DNA of 64,000 bases, taken from the NCBI GenBank assembly GCA_029261655.1, contig JAJDAY010000008.1, positions 62,001 through 126,000 on the forward strand, written 5' to 3'. The notes under the pieces were generated by a model. The model saw only the letters and a program-made list of their open reading frames with translations. It had not been told where the DNA came from and did no database searches. The translations under genes were made by a program, and so were the position numbers. This document shows, piece after piece, positions 18,345 to 27,060 of this stretch (position 1 is its first letter; each line of letters starts with the position of its first letter). The stretch comes from Nitrospinaceae bacterium (GTDB lineage Bacteria; Nitrospinota; Nitrospinia; Nitrospinales; VA-1).

Positions 18345-18671
18345 ATGGCTCTAGGAAATGAAAAAAGTAATCGTGGAAAAATCGTGGTCCATATCGACCC
18401 CGACCTCGAAGAACTGATTCCTGGATATCTTGGCAACCGGTTGAAAGATATTGAGGATGCGCGCGCCCTTTTGAACAACGCGGATTTCGAGTCGATTCAA
18501 CGGATGGGCCACACCATGAAAGGGTCTGGAGGAGGGTATGGTTTTGATTTCATCAGCGCCATAGGTTTGGCTCTGGAAGAGGACGCGAAAGAAAAAAACG
18601 TTAAAAATATTACAGCATCGTTGCATGACCTTTGCGATTTTCTTGAACGGGTGCAAGTGGTTTACAAATAA
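18345..18671 (+). CDS. Stand-alone Hpt (histidine phosphotransfer) domain protein
   Basis: This 108-residue protein matches the Hpt four-helix domain: the phospho-accepting His lies in GHTMKGSGGGYGF (about residue 57), followed by an acidic helix (GLALEEDAKEKN). It would relay a phosphoryl group between a hybrid histidine kinase and a response regulator; neither partner is in this window. An AGGACAGGAC sequence precedes the ATG. It sits between the trehalose operon and the cytochrome operon. Confidence 0.85.
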   Translation: MALGNEKSNRGKIVVHIDPDLEELIPGYLGNRLKDIEDARALLNNADFESIQRMGHTMKGSGGGYGFDFISAIGLALEEDAKEKNVKNITASLHDLCDFLERVQVVYK

Positions 18672-18750
18672 GTCCTATAGAATGATCGTCCAATGAAAAT
18701 ACTCAAACAACCGCAATCCCGCCACGCCATGACCATCCCCGCTCTCTCCT

Positions 18751-20913
18751 GTGATTGATTTTCGATCCTTTTGCCTTTTTCTACTGCCGATGATGTTTGT
18801 AGCAGGGTCCGCGCAGGCCCAGGAAAACGATTGGATCCAGTGGCAGGAACAGTTCAATCGGCACCAGACCGAAAAAGGCCAGTCGCCAAACGATCAAACC
18901 ATCCGCATTAAAGACATTGCTGTCACGGCCACCCTGAAAGATTATCCTGAAGTTGCGGTATCGGGTTATCGCCAACTGTATCGTGAGCGATGCATCACCT
19001 GCCACGACGGCATCGAGGAAGTCAGCGGCTCCCATCCCAGAAATTTTGGTTGCACCGTGTGCCACGGCGGCGATGGCAACTCTGTGAAAAAAGAACAGGC
19101 CCATGCCACGCTGATTTATGACCCAGATGCCGGAACCGGCAAACGCAATCCATCCAGTTTGAAGGTGGTGGAGAAATCCTGTGGACAATTGTATTGCCAC
19201 GCCGGACATTCCCAGCCCGACCGCAACCATATCCTGCGGGTAAAAAAATCAATGATGGCCACCCTGGCCGGGATGATTTCAGGACTACGCTATCAATGGT
19301 CGGCGCAAAGCGAACGCACAGCGAAATATGGTGTGACTGCGGTTGCGGACGAGGACGGTCAGGTCCCGATTGACCGTGGAGCCTTGCCCCGGTTGGATAC
19401 CCTGCCGTTATTTTCTCCCCTGGACGGCCATGAAAACCCCAGCCTCAAAGGAAAAGCAAACGCCGCCAGAGTGTCCCGCAACATTGCCGATCGCACACTC
19501 AGAAAAAAATGTTTTCAATGCCATCTGGATTCCAAACCTGCGCCGGGGGAGTTTCGTTCCCAGGGCTGCGCCGCCTGCCACTTCACCTATTCCAAAGATG
19601 GCTTGTACAAGGGAGACGACCCCACCATTTCGCCAGCGGAAAAGGGACATCCTTCGTATCATAAAATGACCGCGCTGACTCCAACCCTGCTATGCACCCA
19701 ATGCCATAAGGCGACAGGTATCGAAGAAACGAATAATAATTCGTCATCTCCTTTAGGCTTTCCGGGTGAGGGACAAGTCATGCAGGATGTACACTTTGAA
19801 AAGGGTTTTGATTGTATTGACTGTCATACCCAGTTTGATATCATGGGCGATGGCAACCTTTATTCCAAACAACATCAAGCCGTTGAAATCCGGTGCGAAA
19901 CCTGTCATGGAAATCGCGAATCCAATCCTTCAACAGAAGAAGTGACCGACCCCGACGACCGGGTGATTCGTCTGAGCCAAAACTACAACGGTTGGGCCAA
20001 TGCAGTCGGTGACCGAATGATCCTGACCGCCCAGAAGCGCAAGTTGACCAACGTCAAAATTCAAAATAATAAAATCATCACTTTTGGCAAAAAAAGCGGG
20101 AAAAAATTCGTCACCCCAACCCTGCAAAAAGGGAAAAGCGTGCATGTCATTCAGGCTCACATGGAAAAACTGGAATGTTCGGCCTGTCATTCCCAGTGGG
20201 TCCCTGAATGTAAAGGTTGCCATTCTCTCTTAATCAAGGTGAACGCCGACTCGTCTCTTAACGGAGATCAAACTGAATCCTGGGAAATGCCAGTTTCTTC
20301 CCTGAAAGTCGCAACCCCTGCTCTCATGATCGGCCCCCGGGGAAAAGTCGTGCCCATGCTTGCTCAACCCGACCGGACACTGACTCTTCTCGACGAACAG
20401 GGCAACCCCATCGCCGCGTTGGCAAAAAATGGCGAGGCCCGCGGCCGTTATCAGAATTGGACGTTCACCAACCCGCATGGTTATTCCGGTTCCAACCTGG
20501 CTTATGCTGTCAGCCCTCATTCCGTCGGCAAACAGGTACGGTCCTGCGCCAGCTGTCATTTATCTCCCGAAACATTGGGTCTGGGAAAAGGAGACATTTT
20601 TCCGGGTGGAAAATCGTCCGGGAAAGATGACAAAATGGAATTCATCGAACGGTCAAATATCGTAAAACAAAAATCTGTTTTTTCCCCCGACGCTAAAGTC
20701 GACCTTCTGGGAAAACCACTGGCAGGGATCAGTCAAACAGGAGCCCGTCCTTTCAACCAAAGTGAAATAACGCGCATCCTGAGAGTGGGCAATTGCCTGC
20801 CCTGTCACGACCGATATTCCGATCGAATTTATCGCAATATAAAAAAAAGTTATGCTTTTGAAAAAAAGCCCGCTCATCGTAAACTCATAGCCAATTTAAA
20901 AAATTTCAACTGA
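18751..20913 (+). CDS. Periplasmic multiheme cytochrome c (12 potential heme sites)
   Basis: This 720-residue protein starts with GTG at 18751; the next in-frame ATG is too late to keep the signal peptide (residues 1-23, ending SAQAQ). It carries eleven CXXCH motifs (CITCH, CTVCH, CFQCH, CAACH, CTQCH, CIDCH, CETCH, CSACH, CKGCH, CASCH, CLPCH). One longer CGQLYCH (C-X4-CH) site near residue 149 stands where the paralogue has a normal CGKCH. This implies up to 12 hemes. It is the first of a run of cytochrome genes 9-14 nt apart. A role in periplasmic or trans-envelope electron transfer is likely; no substrate-specific family could be named. Confidence 0.85.
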   Translation: MIDFRSFCLFLLPMMFVAGSAQAQENDWIQWQEQFNRHQTEKGQSPNDQTIRIKDIAVTATLKDYPEVAVSGYRQLYRERCITCHDGIEEVSGSHPRNFGCTVCHGGDGNSVKKEQAHATLIYDPDAGTGKRNPSSLKVVEKSCGQLYCHAGHSQPDRNHILRVKKSMMATLAGMISGLRYQWSAQSERTAKYGVTAVADEDGQVPIDRGALPRLDTLPLFSPLDGHENPSLKGKANAARVSRNIADRTLRKKCFQCHLDSKPAPGEFRSQGCAACHFTYSKDGLYKGDDPTISPAEKGHPSYHKMTALTPTLLCTQCHKATGIEETNNNSSSPLGFPGEGQVMQDVHFEKGFDCIDCHTQFDIMGDGNLYSKQHQAVEIRCETCHGNRESNPSTEEVTDPDDRVIRLSQNYNGWANAVGDRMILTAQKRKLTNVKIQNNKIITFGKKSGKKFVTPTLQKGKSVHVIQAHMEKLECSACHSQWVPECKGCHSLLIKVNADSSLNGDQTESWEMPVSSLKVATPALMIGPRGKVVPMLAQPDRTLTLLDEQGNPIAALAKNGEARGRYQNWTFTNPHGYSGSNLAYAVSPHSVGKQVRSCASCHLSPETLGLGKGDIFPGGKSSGKDDKMEFIERSNIVKQKSVFSPDAKVDLLGKPLAGISQTGARPFNQSEITRILRVGNCLPCHDRYSDRIYRNIKKSYAFEKKPAHRKLIANLKNFN

Positions 20914-20922
20914 TCCCGCTGT

Positions 20923-22158
20923 ATGTTCCTGATAAAAAAATTCTGCCTGATTTTCCTGGTCATTTTGTTGCCCCTTGGGATCACTGTGTCCACTTTGTAT
21001 GGACAAATGGAAAATGATTTCCAGCAACCGGAAATTCCTCTCGAGTCCCCCCCGGACACAAATGCGGACACAACGGACACTCCGCCCCCGGAATTATTTG
21101 AATGGCCTCCGCCCCTGGAAGATTCTGAAATTTCCGAGGAGAAAAAGAAAACTTCCGAGACCACCTTTGTGGAAGAAGCTCCGCCCGCGACTTATCCTCC
21201 AAAACCGCCGGAGCAACAACCGCCCCTGGAGAAAAAACAGGTCGACAACTTGCCGGGCTTTTCCCCGCAAGAAAAAAGGATGGTCAAGGTTCCAGCCAGG
21301 CCGGATAAAACTTTCAATGACGCAGGCGATTTCCGCGATCCATTTTTCCCCATTCGCGGCTTTCAGGAAAGCTCGGAAAACGTCCTGAAACCCGGCATCA
21401 CGGTAGACGGCCTGCAGTTTTTTTCCTACGCGGACTCGGACAATTTTGTGAAAAATTATTATCGCAATTCAAATTTTTCCCTGGACAAAGTTTTTGGCAA
21501 CGTCACGCAAATAAACTCCCGCCAGGGATGCCTGCGTTGCCACACGGGGATTGAGGAAATCAGCGAAAATCATAAATTCAAATGCACCCAATGTCATGGC
21601 GGGAATAGGCGGGCCAAATCGCTTGCCAGCGCACACAAAGACATGGTATCCAATCCTTCGGATTTGGACCACGCTGACAAATTTTGCGGAAAATGCCACG
21701 CCGATCAAATAGAAAAAGTGAAACAGTCCGCAATGACCGGCGCCCAGGGGATCATCAATATCACAAGGTACGCGTGGGGCGCGCAACCTTACGGAAAAAC
21801 CCAATACTCGTTACGACCCAATGCCGAAAACAAAAAGGAAGCTCCCTTCCCCCCGGAGGGTAAAAAACACTTGGTGGATTCCTTTTTGCAGACCAAATGC
21901 ATGCGTTGTCACCTGCAAGCCCCGGCTCCCCACAGGGCAGGAGATTACCGCGCCACCGGCTGTGCCGCCTGTCACATGATCTATGGAAATGACGGCCTCA
22001 CCATGTCCCAGGACCGGGCCATCCAAGCTAAAAAACAAAATCCTTTTCAGGAAAACAAAACTATTTTTCAACGGAAAAATGCATCCCGCTCGTTGAACAA
22101 TAAACGGGGATACCCCATCATTCACAAATTCACATCGGCTATTCCCAGCGTCCAGTGA
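20923..22158 (+). CDS. Multiheme cytochrome c paralogue, N-terminal half (ends at in-frame TGA)
   Basis: The frame opens with a signal peptide (about residues 1-27, ending LYGQ), then a long Pro/Glu-rich linker (residues 30-105), then five CXXCH motifs (CLRCH, CTQCH, CGKCH, CMRCH, CAACH). It stops at TGA 22156-22158 right before EHCH. The same frame stays open downstream for another 573 codons with four more CXXCH motifs. Alignment with the preceding gene puts a Cys (LLCTQCH) exactly at the stop codon. It is therefore one 984-residue, 10-heme gene interrupted by a nonsense or recoded codon, or affected by a sequence error. Confidence 0.8.
   Translation: MFLIKKFCLIFLVILLPLGITVSTLYGQMENDFQQPEIPLESPPDTNADTTDTPPPELFEWPPPLEDSEISEEKKKTSETTFVEEAPPATYPPKPPEQQPPLEKKQVDNLPGFSPQEKRMVKVPARPDKTFNDAGDFRDPFFPIRGFQESSENVLKPGITVDGLQFFSYADSDNFVKNYYRNSNFSLDKVFGNVTQINSRQGCLRCHTGIEEISENHKFKCTQCHGGNRRAKSLASAHKDMVSNPSDLDHADKFCGKCHADQIEKVKQSAMTGAQGIINITRYAWGAQPYGKTQYSLRPNAENKKEAPFPPEGKKHLVDSFLQTKCMRCHLQAPAPHRAGDYRATGCAACHMIYGNDGLTMSQDRAIQAKKQNPFQENKTIFQRKNASRSLNNKRGYPIIHKFTSAIPSVQ
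22156..22158 (+). other. In-frame TGA at the first Cys of a CXXCH heme motif
   Basis: Reading through gives x-E-H-C-H, where x is the TGA. The paralogue at 18751-20913 has CTQCH at the same point. TGA differs from the Cys codons TGT and TGC only at the third base, so one substitution restores the motif. The short TGCC/GGCA hairpin after it (22165-22168 with 22180-22183) is a poor bacterial SECIS candidate. Confidence 0.85.
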
Positions 22159-22206
22159 GAGCATTGCCACAACGACAACGGCATCGGCAACGAGTTTGAG
22201 GGTCTT

Positions 22207-23877
22207 TTGAGAAAACCTTCCCGCCCCAACGGGTCAAGGGTTTCTCAGGATAAACCTCTGCTCTACGGCAGTGAGCACGAGTTCCTGATTCCTGACATCC
22301 ACCGTCAACGCGGCATGCATTGCATCGACTGCCACGGAAGCGCCGATATCAAAGGAGCGCCGTCGTCGCCCGCTCGGCATTCCAAAGTGGAAATTCGTTG
22401 CGAGGATTGTCATGGAACCCACTCCAAAGAACCCGGTGAGTTTTTGCTGGTCCAATCCGACCCCAACGCAAAAGAAGTTTTAAACGCCGTCAATAAGAAC
22501 CCCAACCTTAGAAAAAGAATCCGCGCGGGCAATATCATTCTGGTCAATTCCAAAGGGACCAAAATGCCGCATATCAAACGGGACAAAAATCAGTGGGTTC
22601 TGTACTCCAAAGTCTCGGGAGAAAAGCATGTGATCCCGATTCTGAAAAACATCGAACCGCCGCCTGCCCATCGGATACAAAAACACATGAACTCCATGGA
22701 GTGCCACGCCTGCCACGCCCGCTGGTCGGCAAGCGACTGGGGCATGCACCTTATCCGCGAGACTTCACCCGACTTGAATGAATGGGAAAACTGGAATTTT
22801 TCTGACCCGACCTTGCAATATTTATTATCCCAAGACACTCCGTCAAACGGAAAAATGCTCGACTGGTTGACAGCAAAATCCACTCCCGATGGGATTGAGG
22901 GAAACTGGGTGGATGGTGTGTGGTGGGATATTTTTACGGAAACGGGTTGGCAGGATATGATTCTCGGAAAAAACGCGCGCGGTAAATACACCATCATGAA
23001 ACCGCGATACCAGTATTTCATCACCGATCGCACCGATGAAAAAAAATCAGCAGGCAAAAATGCCGAGGTTCCTAAAACGGTCGACGGGAAACCCGGCCTG
23101 GTTCTGGTGCCGCACACTCCCCACACGATCCGAAAATCGGTGCGGAGTTGCGAAAGTTGTCATGAAAGCACGATGGCCGCGGGGCTTGGAGATTCTCTCA
23201 AACGATCGGTTACAGATGGAAATTTATTTGCCCGCGAATTTAAATCGAAAAATCGACTGCTTCCTCAATTTCAACTCAAACAGGTTCGGGCGATAAATGG
23301 ACCGCATCTGCAATCTGCGTTTCCTCCAGCAGAATCCCGGTTTCTAAATAGCAAAGAAGCCCTGGCTCTAAACAAAAAAAGCGACGTTTACCGGATTTTT
23401 CGTCACCAGAATTTACAGCGTCTCAAGATGCCGAGGCTCCTGACCCGCAGTGAGTTTCCTTATGACCTCAAACATAAGGCCAATGAAAAAAATAACGGAC
23501 TTCCTTCGCCTGTCGAAGATTTATATTATGATTTCAATAAGAACCAGTTCTTTGCATCGGGAACCTCGTTAAAAGATATTTTAGAAAAACGTTTGCAGGA
23601 GGAAGCCAATCCCCCTCCGACGCCCGAAATACAGCGTGAAACAAGCAGGCCGGGTTTTAGCCAGGAGCATGGGACCGAGGGGTGGAATGAAAGAATAGAT
23701 GTGCCCTCACCCGGCGAATCATCACAGGAAGCAGGAGAATGGTTCCCGGAAACCTCAGAACCTCCTCCGCCTCCTGAAAAACCCACCCTCGATGAAGAGG
23801 GAAATTCCATCCTTGATTTTTTTCAGGGTATCATCAAGCAGAAACCACCGCCGATCAAGAATGATCTGGAACAATAA
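22207..23877 (+). CDS. Multiheme cytochrome c paralogue, C-terminal half (same frame after TGA)
   Basis: From the TGA the frame continues without a break. If translated separately, the first usable start is TTG 22207, preceded by a weak GAGGG. This half has CIDCH, CEDCH, CHACH and CESCH and follows the paralogue closely (GMHCIDCHGSADIKG against GFDCIDCHTQFDIMG; VEIRCEDCHG against VEIRCETCHG). The last heme of the paralogue (CLPCH) is absent here, where the text reads RIFRHQNLQ. The tail is Pro/Glu-rich like the N-terminal linker. Alone it would lack a signal peptide and could not mature as a periplasmic cytochrome. Confidence 0.75.
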   Translation: MRKPSRPNGSRVSQDKPLLYGSEHEFLIPDIHRQRGMHCIDCHGSADIKGAPSSPARHSKVEIRCEDCHGTHSKEPGEFLLVQSDPNAKEVLNAVNKNPNLRKRIRAGNIILVNSKGTKMPHIKRDKNQWVLYSKVSGEKHVIPILKNIEPPPAHRIQKHMNSMECHACHARWSASDWGMHLIRETSPDLNEWENWNFSDPTLQYLLSQDTPSNGKMLDWLTAKSTPDGIEGNWVDGVWWDIFTETGWQDMILGKNARGKYTIMKPRYQYFITDRTDEKKSAGKNAEVPKTVDGKPGLVLVPHTPHTIRKSVRSCESCHESTMAAGLGDSLKRSVTDGNLFAREFKSKNRLLPQFQLKQVRAINGPHLQSAFPPAESRFLNSKEALALNKKSDVYRIFRHQNLQRLKMPRLLTRSEFPYDLKHKANEKNNGLPSPVEDLYYDFNKNQFFASGTSLKDILEKRLQEEANPPPTPEIQRETSRPGFSQEHGTEGWNERIDVPSPGESSQEAGEWFPETSEPPPPPEKPTLDEEGNSILDFFQGIIKQKPPPIKNDLEQ

Positions 23878-23890
23878 CCGTCAACTTTAA

Positions 23891-24568
23891 TTGAAAAGAA
23901 TGCATTTTTTAATCTCCACCCTGATATGCGGATGGCTGATGTGGAGTTTGCCCGTTCAGGCTGAACCCACTCTGGCGGAAAAACACGCCTGTTCCTCCTG
24001 CCATCGTTTTTCACCAAAGGATCCGGTCGAATCGCACAACGCCCCTGACTTGTTCTACGCCGGCAATAAATTCCAACCCCTCTGGCTGAAGAAGTTTTTG
24101 CAGAATCCGGTGGTCGTTCGAAAGGCGGGGGTCTCGACCGACCCTGATTTTCTTCAAAACAGTTCGACTCCGGCTCAGCCGCACCCCCGTCTTTCAAAAA
24201 ATGAAGCCTCAGCGATGGGTGATTATCTGATGACCCTGACCCTGCCCGATTTTTCCGGGAACAAAGTTGAGAAAGCCCCCCTGACGAAAGGAAATCATGT
24301 CCGTGTCAAAATACTGTTTGAAAGAAATTACGGATGCATCGCCTGCCATGAAGGGATCAACCTTGCAGGGCAGGCGCGAGGCGGTATTTCCGGCCCTTCG
24401 CTTGCCAATGCGGGAAACCGTTTATCCGCGGACTGGGTTTACAACTGGCTGAAAACCCCAAAAAAATTCATTGCCAAAGGGCGAATGCCTTATTTTAATC
24501 TTGACGATGAGTCCGCCCAAAAACTGACAAAATACATCATGTCTCTAAAAATCGGAGATTGGAATTAG
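23891..24568 (+). CDS. Diheme periplasmic cytochrome c
   Basis: This 225-residue protein has a signal peptide (to about VQAEP, residue 25) and two class I-like cytochrome modules: CSSCH near residue 34 and CIACH near residue 149. Each is followed by the usual distal segments (PLWLKKFLQNP; ADWVYNWLKTPKKF and GRMPYF, with Met as probable axial ligand). TTG 23891 or ATG 23900 may start it. It is 14 nt after the multiheme paralogue and 7 nt before the next cytochrome gene, so it likely passes electrons within the same system. Confidence 0.85.
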   Translation: MKRMHFLISTLICGWLMWSLPVQAEPTLAEKHACSSCHRFSPKDPVESHNAPDLFYAGNKFQPLWLKKFLQNPVVVRKAGVSTDPDFLQNSSTPAQPHPRLSKNEASAMGDYLMTLTLPDFSGNKVEKAPLTKGNHVRVKILFERNYGCIACHEGINLAGQARGGISGPSLANAGNRLSADWVYNWLKTPKKFIAKGRMPYFNLDDESAQKLTKYIMSLKIGDWN

Positions 24569-24574
24569 CCTGAA

Positions 24575-25030
24575 ATGACCTTTAAAAATTTTGTTCAAAT
24601 TTTTTTGATCAGCGGGTGGGTCGCGCTGTTGTTCGGTTGCGGGGACAATGCTGGAGAAAGGGTCACGCCCTCCCCGCCTCCCGAAGCAACCCCTGCCCCG
24701 GAAGCTTCCTCTCCATCGGTTCCGAAAAAATATGCGGTCACCGCTAAAACCAGGGAAACGTATCAATGGTACTGCACCCAATGCCACGGACAAAAAGGCA
24801 AGGGCGACGGGGTCAACGCCAGACTGCTCACCGTCCCTCCCCGCGACCACACCAAGGCAAGCTACCTTGAGACCCGCACCGACAAGCAGTTGTTCGACGC
24901 CATTCAACTGGGCGGGCTGGCCGTTGGCCGGGCGCCCTGCATGCCAAGCTGGGGCAACACCCTGGATGAGGAAATGATCCACTCTCTCGTCGGCTATATC
25001 CGCGAATTGTGCGAATGCGAAGCGTTTTGA
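24575..25030 (+). CDS. Lipoprotein monoheme cytochrome c
   Basis: This 151-residue protein has a lipobox (LLFGC, Cys near residue 22), then a Pro/Ala-rich linker, then one c-type domain with CTQCH near residue 67 and a late Met context (APCMPSWGNTLDEEMI) that can provide the sixth heme ligand. The design is that of a membrane-tethered electron carrier, possibly the entry or exit point of the cytochrome operon. It is the last gene of that operon. Confidence 0.85.
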   Translation: MTFKNFVQIFLISGWVALLFGCGDNAGERVTPSPPPEATPAPEASSPSVPKKYAVTAKTRETYQWYCTQCHGQKGKGDGVNARLLTVPPRDHTKASYLETRTDKQLFDAIQLGGLAVGRAPCMPSWGNTLDEEMIHSLVGYIRELCECEAF

Positions 25031-25108
25031 GAAATATCTGCTATAATTCCCTTTTCAAAAATAATCGCCTTTTTACGTCACTTTCAAACCCGCTCGCTCT
25101 CATAACTC

Positions 25109-26410
25109 ATGGTAGATATCGTTCCTTTTTCAGGCTATTTATACAATCAGGAAAAAACCGGCCCGATTGACCGGGTCATCGCCCCGCCTTATGACGTCAT
25201 CACACCTGACGGCCAGGAAAAACTCTACGCCAGCAGTCCTTTTAACGTCGTTCGTTTGATCCTGGGCAGGCAATCCCCCGAGGACACGGAACAGGACAAC
25301 CGCTACACTCGGGCGGCGGCCGTTTTCAGCGACTGGATTGCGAACGGCGTTTTGACTCAGGACAAGACCCCTGCTTTTTATGTGTACAGTCAGGACTATG
25401 AATTTCAGGGAAAACAGCTCAGCCGCATGGGGTTTTTCGCCCGGGTGAAAGTGGAAGACTTCGGCGCGGGAAACATCTGCCCGCACGAATTCACCCTCGC
25501 TAAAGCGAAAAAAGACCGCACAAAATTATTGGAAACCTGCCGGGCTAATTTCAGCCCGATTTTCGGTTTGTTTTCCGACCCTGAAGGTCTGATAGATAAA
25601 AAACTGGAAACGGTTCAACGAGAAACCCCCCTCGCGATTGTGGAAGACGCTCAGGTGAAGCATCGATTCTGGCGCCTCACGGACCCCAAGGTGATTGCGG
25701 ACATCGTAAACGGTTTTCACGGCAAGAAAATCACCATTGCCGATGGTCACCATCGCTATGAAACGGCGTTGGGCTACCACAAAGCCCATGCGGGCGATGT
25801 CCCGGATTCCGCCCATGTGATGATGTTTCTCACCAACCTGAATTCAGAGAACATGTCAATTTTCCCGATTCACCGGGTGATCTCCTGTCCTGAGGCTTTT
25901 GACGGCAAGGAATTTTTATCCCGCATCAACGAGTTTTTCGACGTCGAACCCATCGCGCCCGAAGCGACGGCTGAGGACATTTCTTTGCTTCTAAAAAAAT
26001 CCGGCGCGGATGAAAGTAAAATTTCTTTTGTGGTCTACCTGGGAAAAAATACCGCGCATCTTCTGAAACTGAAAGACCCGAAAAATGTACTCCCGTTCCT
26101 GCAACCGGACGAACCGGAAGACATGCAGGTACTCGATGTCATCCAACTGCACGCGTTGGTGCTCAGACATTTACTACACATCGACACCAAGCTGACCGAC
26201 CATCAACAGTATATGTCTTACAAAGTGGACATGAACGCGGCCATGGAGATGGTCGAGTCGGGGGAAGGCGATCTGGCATTTTTTATGAACGCCACGAAAA
26301 TGGATCAGGTCCGCAGGCTTGCGGAAAAAGGCATCCGACTGCCCCAGAAAGCGACGTTTTTCTATCCCAAATTATTGTCTGGCCTGGTGATCAACAAATT
26401 TGAAACATGA
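25109..26410 (+). CDS. DUF1015 family protein
   Basis: This 433-residue protein matches the DUF1015 (COG4198) family: the opening IVPFSGYLYN, then RVIAPPYDVI near residue 27, FARVKVEDF, the IADGHHRYETAL signature near residue 213, and the C-terminal FFMNATKMDQV. The His-rich signature suggests a phosphatase or ATPase-like active site, but the biochemical role of the family is not settled. Its TGA overlaps the ATG of the next gene (ATGA), so translation is coupled to the GTPase YsxC. Confidence 0.9.
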   Translation: MVDIVPFSGYLYNQEKTGPIDRVIAPPYDVITPDGQEKLYASSPFNVVRLILGRQSPEDTEQDNRYTRAAAVFSDWIANGVLTQDKTPAFYVYSQDYEFQGKQLSRMGFFARVKVEDFGAGNICPHEFTLAKAKKDRTKLLETCRANFSPIFGLFSDPEGLIDKKLETVQRETPLAIVEDAQVKHRFWRLTDPKVIADIVNGFHGKKITIADGHHRYETALGYHKAHAGDVPDSAHVMMFLTNLNSENMSIFPIHRVISCPEAFDGKEFLSRINEFFDVEPIAPEATAEDISLLLKKSGADESKISFVVYLGKNTAHLLKLKDPKNVLPFLQPDEPEDMQVLDVIQLHALVLRHLLHIDTKLTDHQQYMSYKVDMNAAMEMVESGEGDLAFFMNATKMDQVRRLAEKGIRLPQKATFFYPKLLSGLVINKFET

Positions 26411-27036
26411 AAGTCTACTCAGCCCAATTTCTGACAGGCGCGGTTTCCGCCAAACAATACCCCCGTGTGTCCCATCCTGAATTTGCTTTCGCGGGTCGAT
26501 CCAATGTCGGCAAATCCTCCCTGCTCAAATCCCTGCTCAACCGGAAAAAGCTGGTTCGCACCAGCGCCACTCCCGGAAAAACCCAGGAAATCAATTTTTT
26601 CGAGATAAACGAGAAGCTGATCTTCACCGATCTCCCCGGTTATGGGTTCGCCAAAGTTCCAGCAGCCGTGCAACGGAAATGGCAAAACATGATTGAGCAA
26701 TACGTTCTCAAGCGGGAAACCCTGACCGCGTTGATATTCATCGTGGATATCAGGCGGGACCCGACCTCGCTGGATCTCGAATTGAAAGAATGGCTGGACG
26801 CCAATGACATTTCTTACATTCTGGTGGCTACAAAGTCCGATAAACTTTCCTCAGGAGAACGGAGCAAACAGACCCGGAAAATAAAACAAGCGTTCTGCAC
26901 CGAGGGAGACTCGGAAAAATTAGTGGTCTATTCCAGTAAAAATAATCAGGGGCGCAAAGAGCTGTGGAGCCAAATCATCAAACTTGCGAATCAAAAAAAC
27001 GCGGTGATAAACGAGGAAGAGAACCCGCAGGAATGA
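26407..27036 (+). CDS. ysxC: Ribosome biogenesis GTPase YsxC/EngB
   Basis: This 209-residue GTPase of the EngB/YihA/YsxC family is needed for large ribosomal subunit assembly. The G motifs are in order: GRSNVGKSS (G1, about residue 32), TPGKTQ (G2), DLPGYGFA (G3, about residue 78) and ATKSDKL (G4, about residue 146). It starts inside the DUF1015 stop codon. Confidence 0.95.
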   Translation: MKVYSAQFLTGAVSAKQYPRVSHPEFAFAGRSNVGKSSLLKSLLNRKKLVRTSATPGKTQEINFFEINEKLIFTDLPGYGFAKVPAAVQRKWQNMIEQYVLKRETLTALIFIVDIRRDPTSLDLELKEWLDANDISYILVATKSDKLSSGERSKQTRKIKQAFCTEGDSEKLVVYSSKNNQGRKELWSQIIKLANQKNAVINEEENPQE

Positions 27037-27060
27037 GCGGGCGACCCGGCCAATAAAAAA

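Noticed and set aside
22156-22190. SECIS element for selenocysteine insertion after the TGA
   Set aside because: Only 4 to 5-bp stems (TGCC/GGCA or TTGCC/GGCAA) with long loops lacking the usual G-U apex are present. Selenocysteine stays as one possibility in the findings, but no SECIS is annotated.
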